This document shows, one piece after another, positions 63,486 through 64,000 of a stretch of 64,000 nt of DNA (the stretch's first letter is position 1; every line of letters starts with the position of its first letter). The translations under genes and the position numbers were made by a program. Location: contig NZ_PJAS01000072.1 of NCBI RefSeq assembly GCF_002836735.1, positions 62,001 to 126,000 of the forward strand, in the 5' to 3' direction. The DNA comes from Psychrobacter sp. 4Bb. Lineage in GTDB: Bacteria; Pseudomonadota; Gammaproteobacteria; Pseudomonadales; Moraxellaceae. The notes beneath the pieces are model-generated. The model was not told the DNA's origin. It ran no database searches and saw only the letters and a program-made list of their open reading frames with translations.

Positions 63486-64000
63486 CTAAACCTCTTTATC
63501 CATTCTCGATGATCTATCATATTCTGACCAAGTAGTGGCATTGATATCTTTTTCATCAAAGACTACGACATGCTCTAGCAAAGGCAGAATACCAATATGC
63601 GAGCCGATTGCATGATTATGATGGCTCGCAACCAAGGATAAGACAGTCTGTCCGTCGTCTAACTGCAGACGGTACAAATAGTTGGCACCGCGAAACACAC
63701 GCCCAATGACTAAGGCTGTCTGCGTACTGTCATCATCATGAATGATATCATCAGGGCGTACGAGTACTTTGATTGGCGTACCATTTGGATAATCATATTC
63801 GCAGTACTGTGGTTGTCCTGATTCATCATAGACTTCCATGCGACGATAAATATTCCCTAGCGCCGTCTCAACATGACCTTCTTTGATAATGCCGTCTATC
63901 ATCGCGCCTTCGCCCACGAACTCAGCGACAAAAGGACTAACAGGCTCATGATACAGCTCGCTTGGTCGCGCCCACTGCACCAATCGTCCTTTATCCATTA
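63486..64000 (-). CDS. ABC transporter ATP-binding protein, C-terminal part (FbpC-like)
   Basis: The visible 171 codons are the end of an importer ATPase: MDKGRLVQWARPSELYHEPV and SPFVAEFVGEGAMIDG (the standard segment after the H-loop), then a TOBE domain (LVRPDDIIHDDDSTQTALVI and GRVFRGANYLYRLQLDDG). The TOBE sequence is most like iron(III) transporters (FbpC/AfuC). The Walker motifs are outside the window. Convergent with cmoM, 33 nt apart. Confidence 0.82.
   Translation of the reverse strand, partial: MDKGRLVQWARPSELYHEPVSPFVAEFVGEGAMIDGIIKEGHVETALGNIYRRMEVYDESGQPQYCEYDYPNGTPIKVLVRPDDIIHDDDSTQTALVIGRVFRGANYLYRLQLDDGQTVLSLVASHHNHAIGSHIGILPLLEHVVVFDEKDINATTWSEYDRSSRMDKEV

Overview
The window is a bacterial chromosome segment of moderate GC. 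Gene content and protein sequences (LpxA/FabZ/LpxD/BamA, short UppS with an NNRYGK motif, a long NtrC, gyrA next to cmoM) fit a gammaproteobacterium of the Moraxellaceae, most likely Psychrobacter. That assignment is by recognition, not by a database search.

Layout. (1) 1-18.4 kb is core chromosome. It holds the end of an NSS-type sodium symporter gene, then a long leftward cluster for envelope biogenesis and translation: pyrH-frr, then uppS-cdsA-dxr-rseP-bamA-lpxD-fabZ-lpxA. rimO follows, then the divergent ntrB-ntrC pair and a tRNA-Leu(TAG) gene. (2) 18.4-49.84 kb is a composite genomic island integrated in the 3' end of that tRNA. A 35-bp identical repeat, 18401-18435 and 49807-49841, marks attL and attR, and putative arm-type repeats (TGGGCTA) lie inside both ends. 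(3) 49.84-64 kb is core chromosome again: RHH protein, PfpI-like protein, protein kinase, DUF815 ATPase, RNase Z, GST, two tandem RarD-like permeases, gyrA, cmoM and the end of an iron-type ABC ATPase gene.

The island is layered. Its left part has a secreted protein gene, a decayed ColE1-type (MOB-HEN) mobilization block with mobB nested inside mobA, and remnants of a P2-like phage tail (gpU fragment, gpD). Next comes a defence-like module: a C5-cytosine methyltransferase converging on a DUF262 protein and a HEPN (MAE_28990-like) protein. Then follow an Xre regulator, two small RHH-like genes, a primase-ATPase and a tyrosine integrase, in phage-satellite style. The right part holds a thermonuclease lipoprotein, two surface-adhesin-like genes and a RES-domain gene.

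Two younger insertions sit in this right part. One is an ~11-kb element (about 34.57-45.61 kb) with three tyrosine recombinase genes plus a small coiled-coil gene. It carries a GIY-YIG/helicase/adenine-methylase restriction cassette and cuts a small exported-protein gene in two: the 5' part is at 45605-45754 and the 3' part at 34195-34566. The other is a complete IS256-family copy (48069-49370) with an exact 8-bp target duplication TGTATATT. Removing both insertions leaves an ancestral island of about 19 kb.

The best candidates for something less described are the methyltransferase-DUF262-HEPN module, the three-recombinase element with its restriction cargo, and the overlapping mobA/mobB pair.
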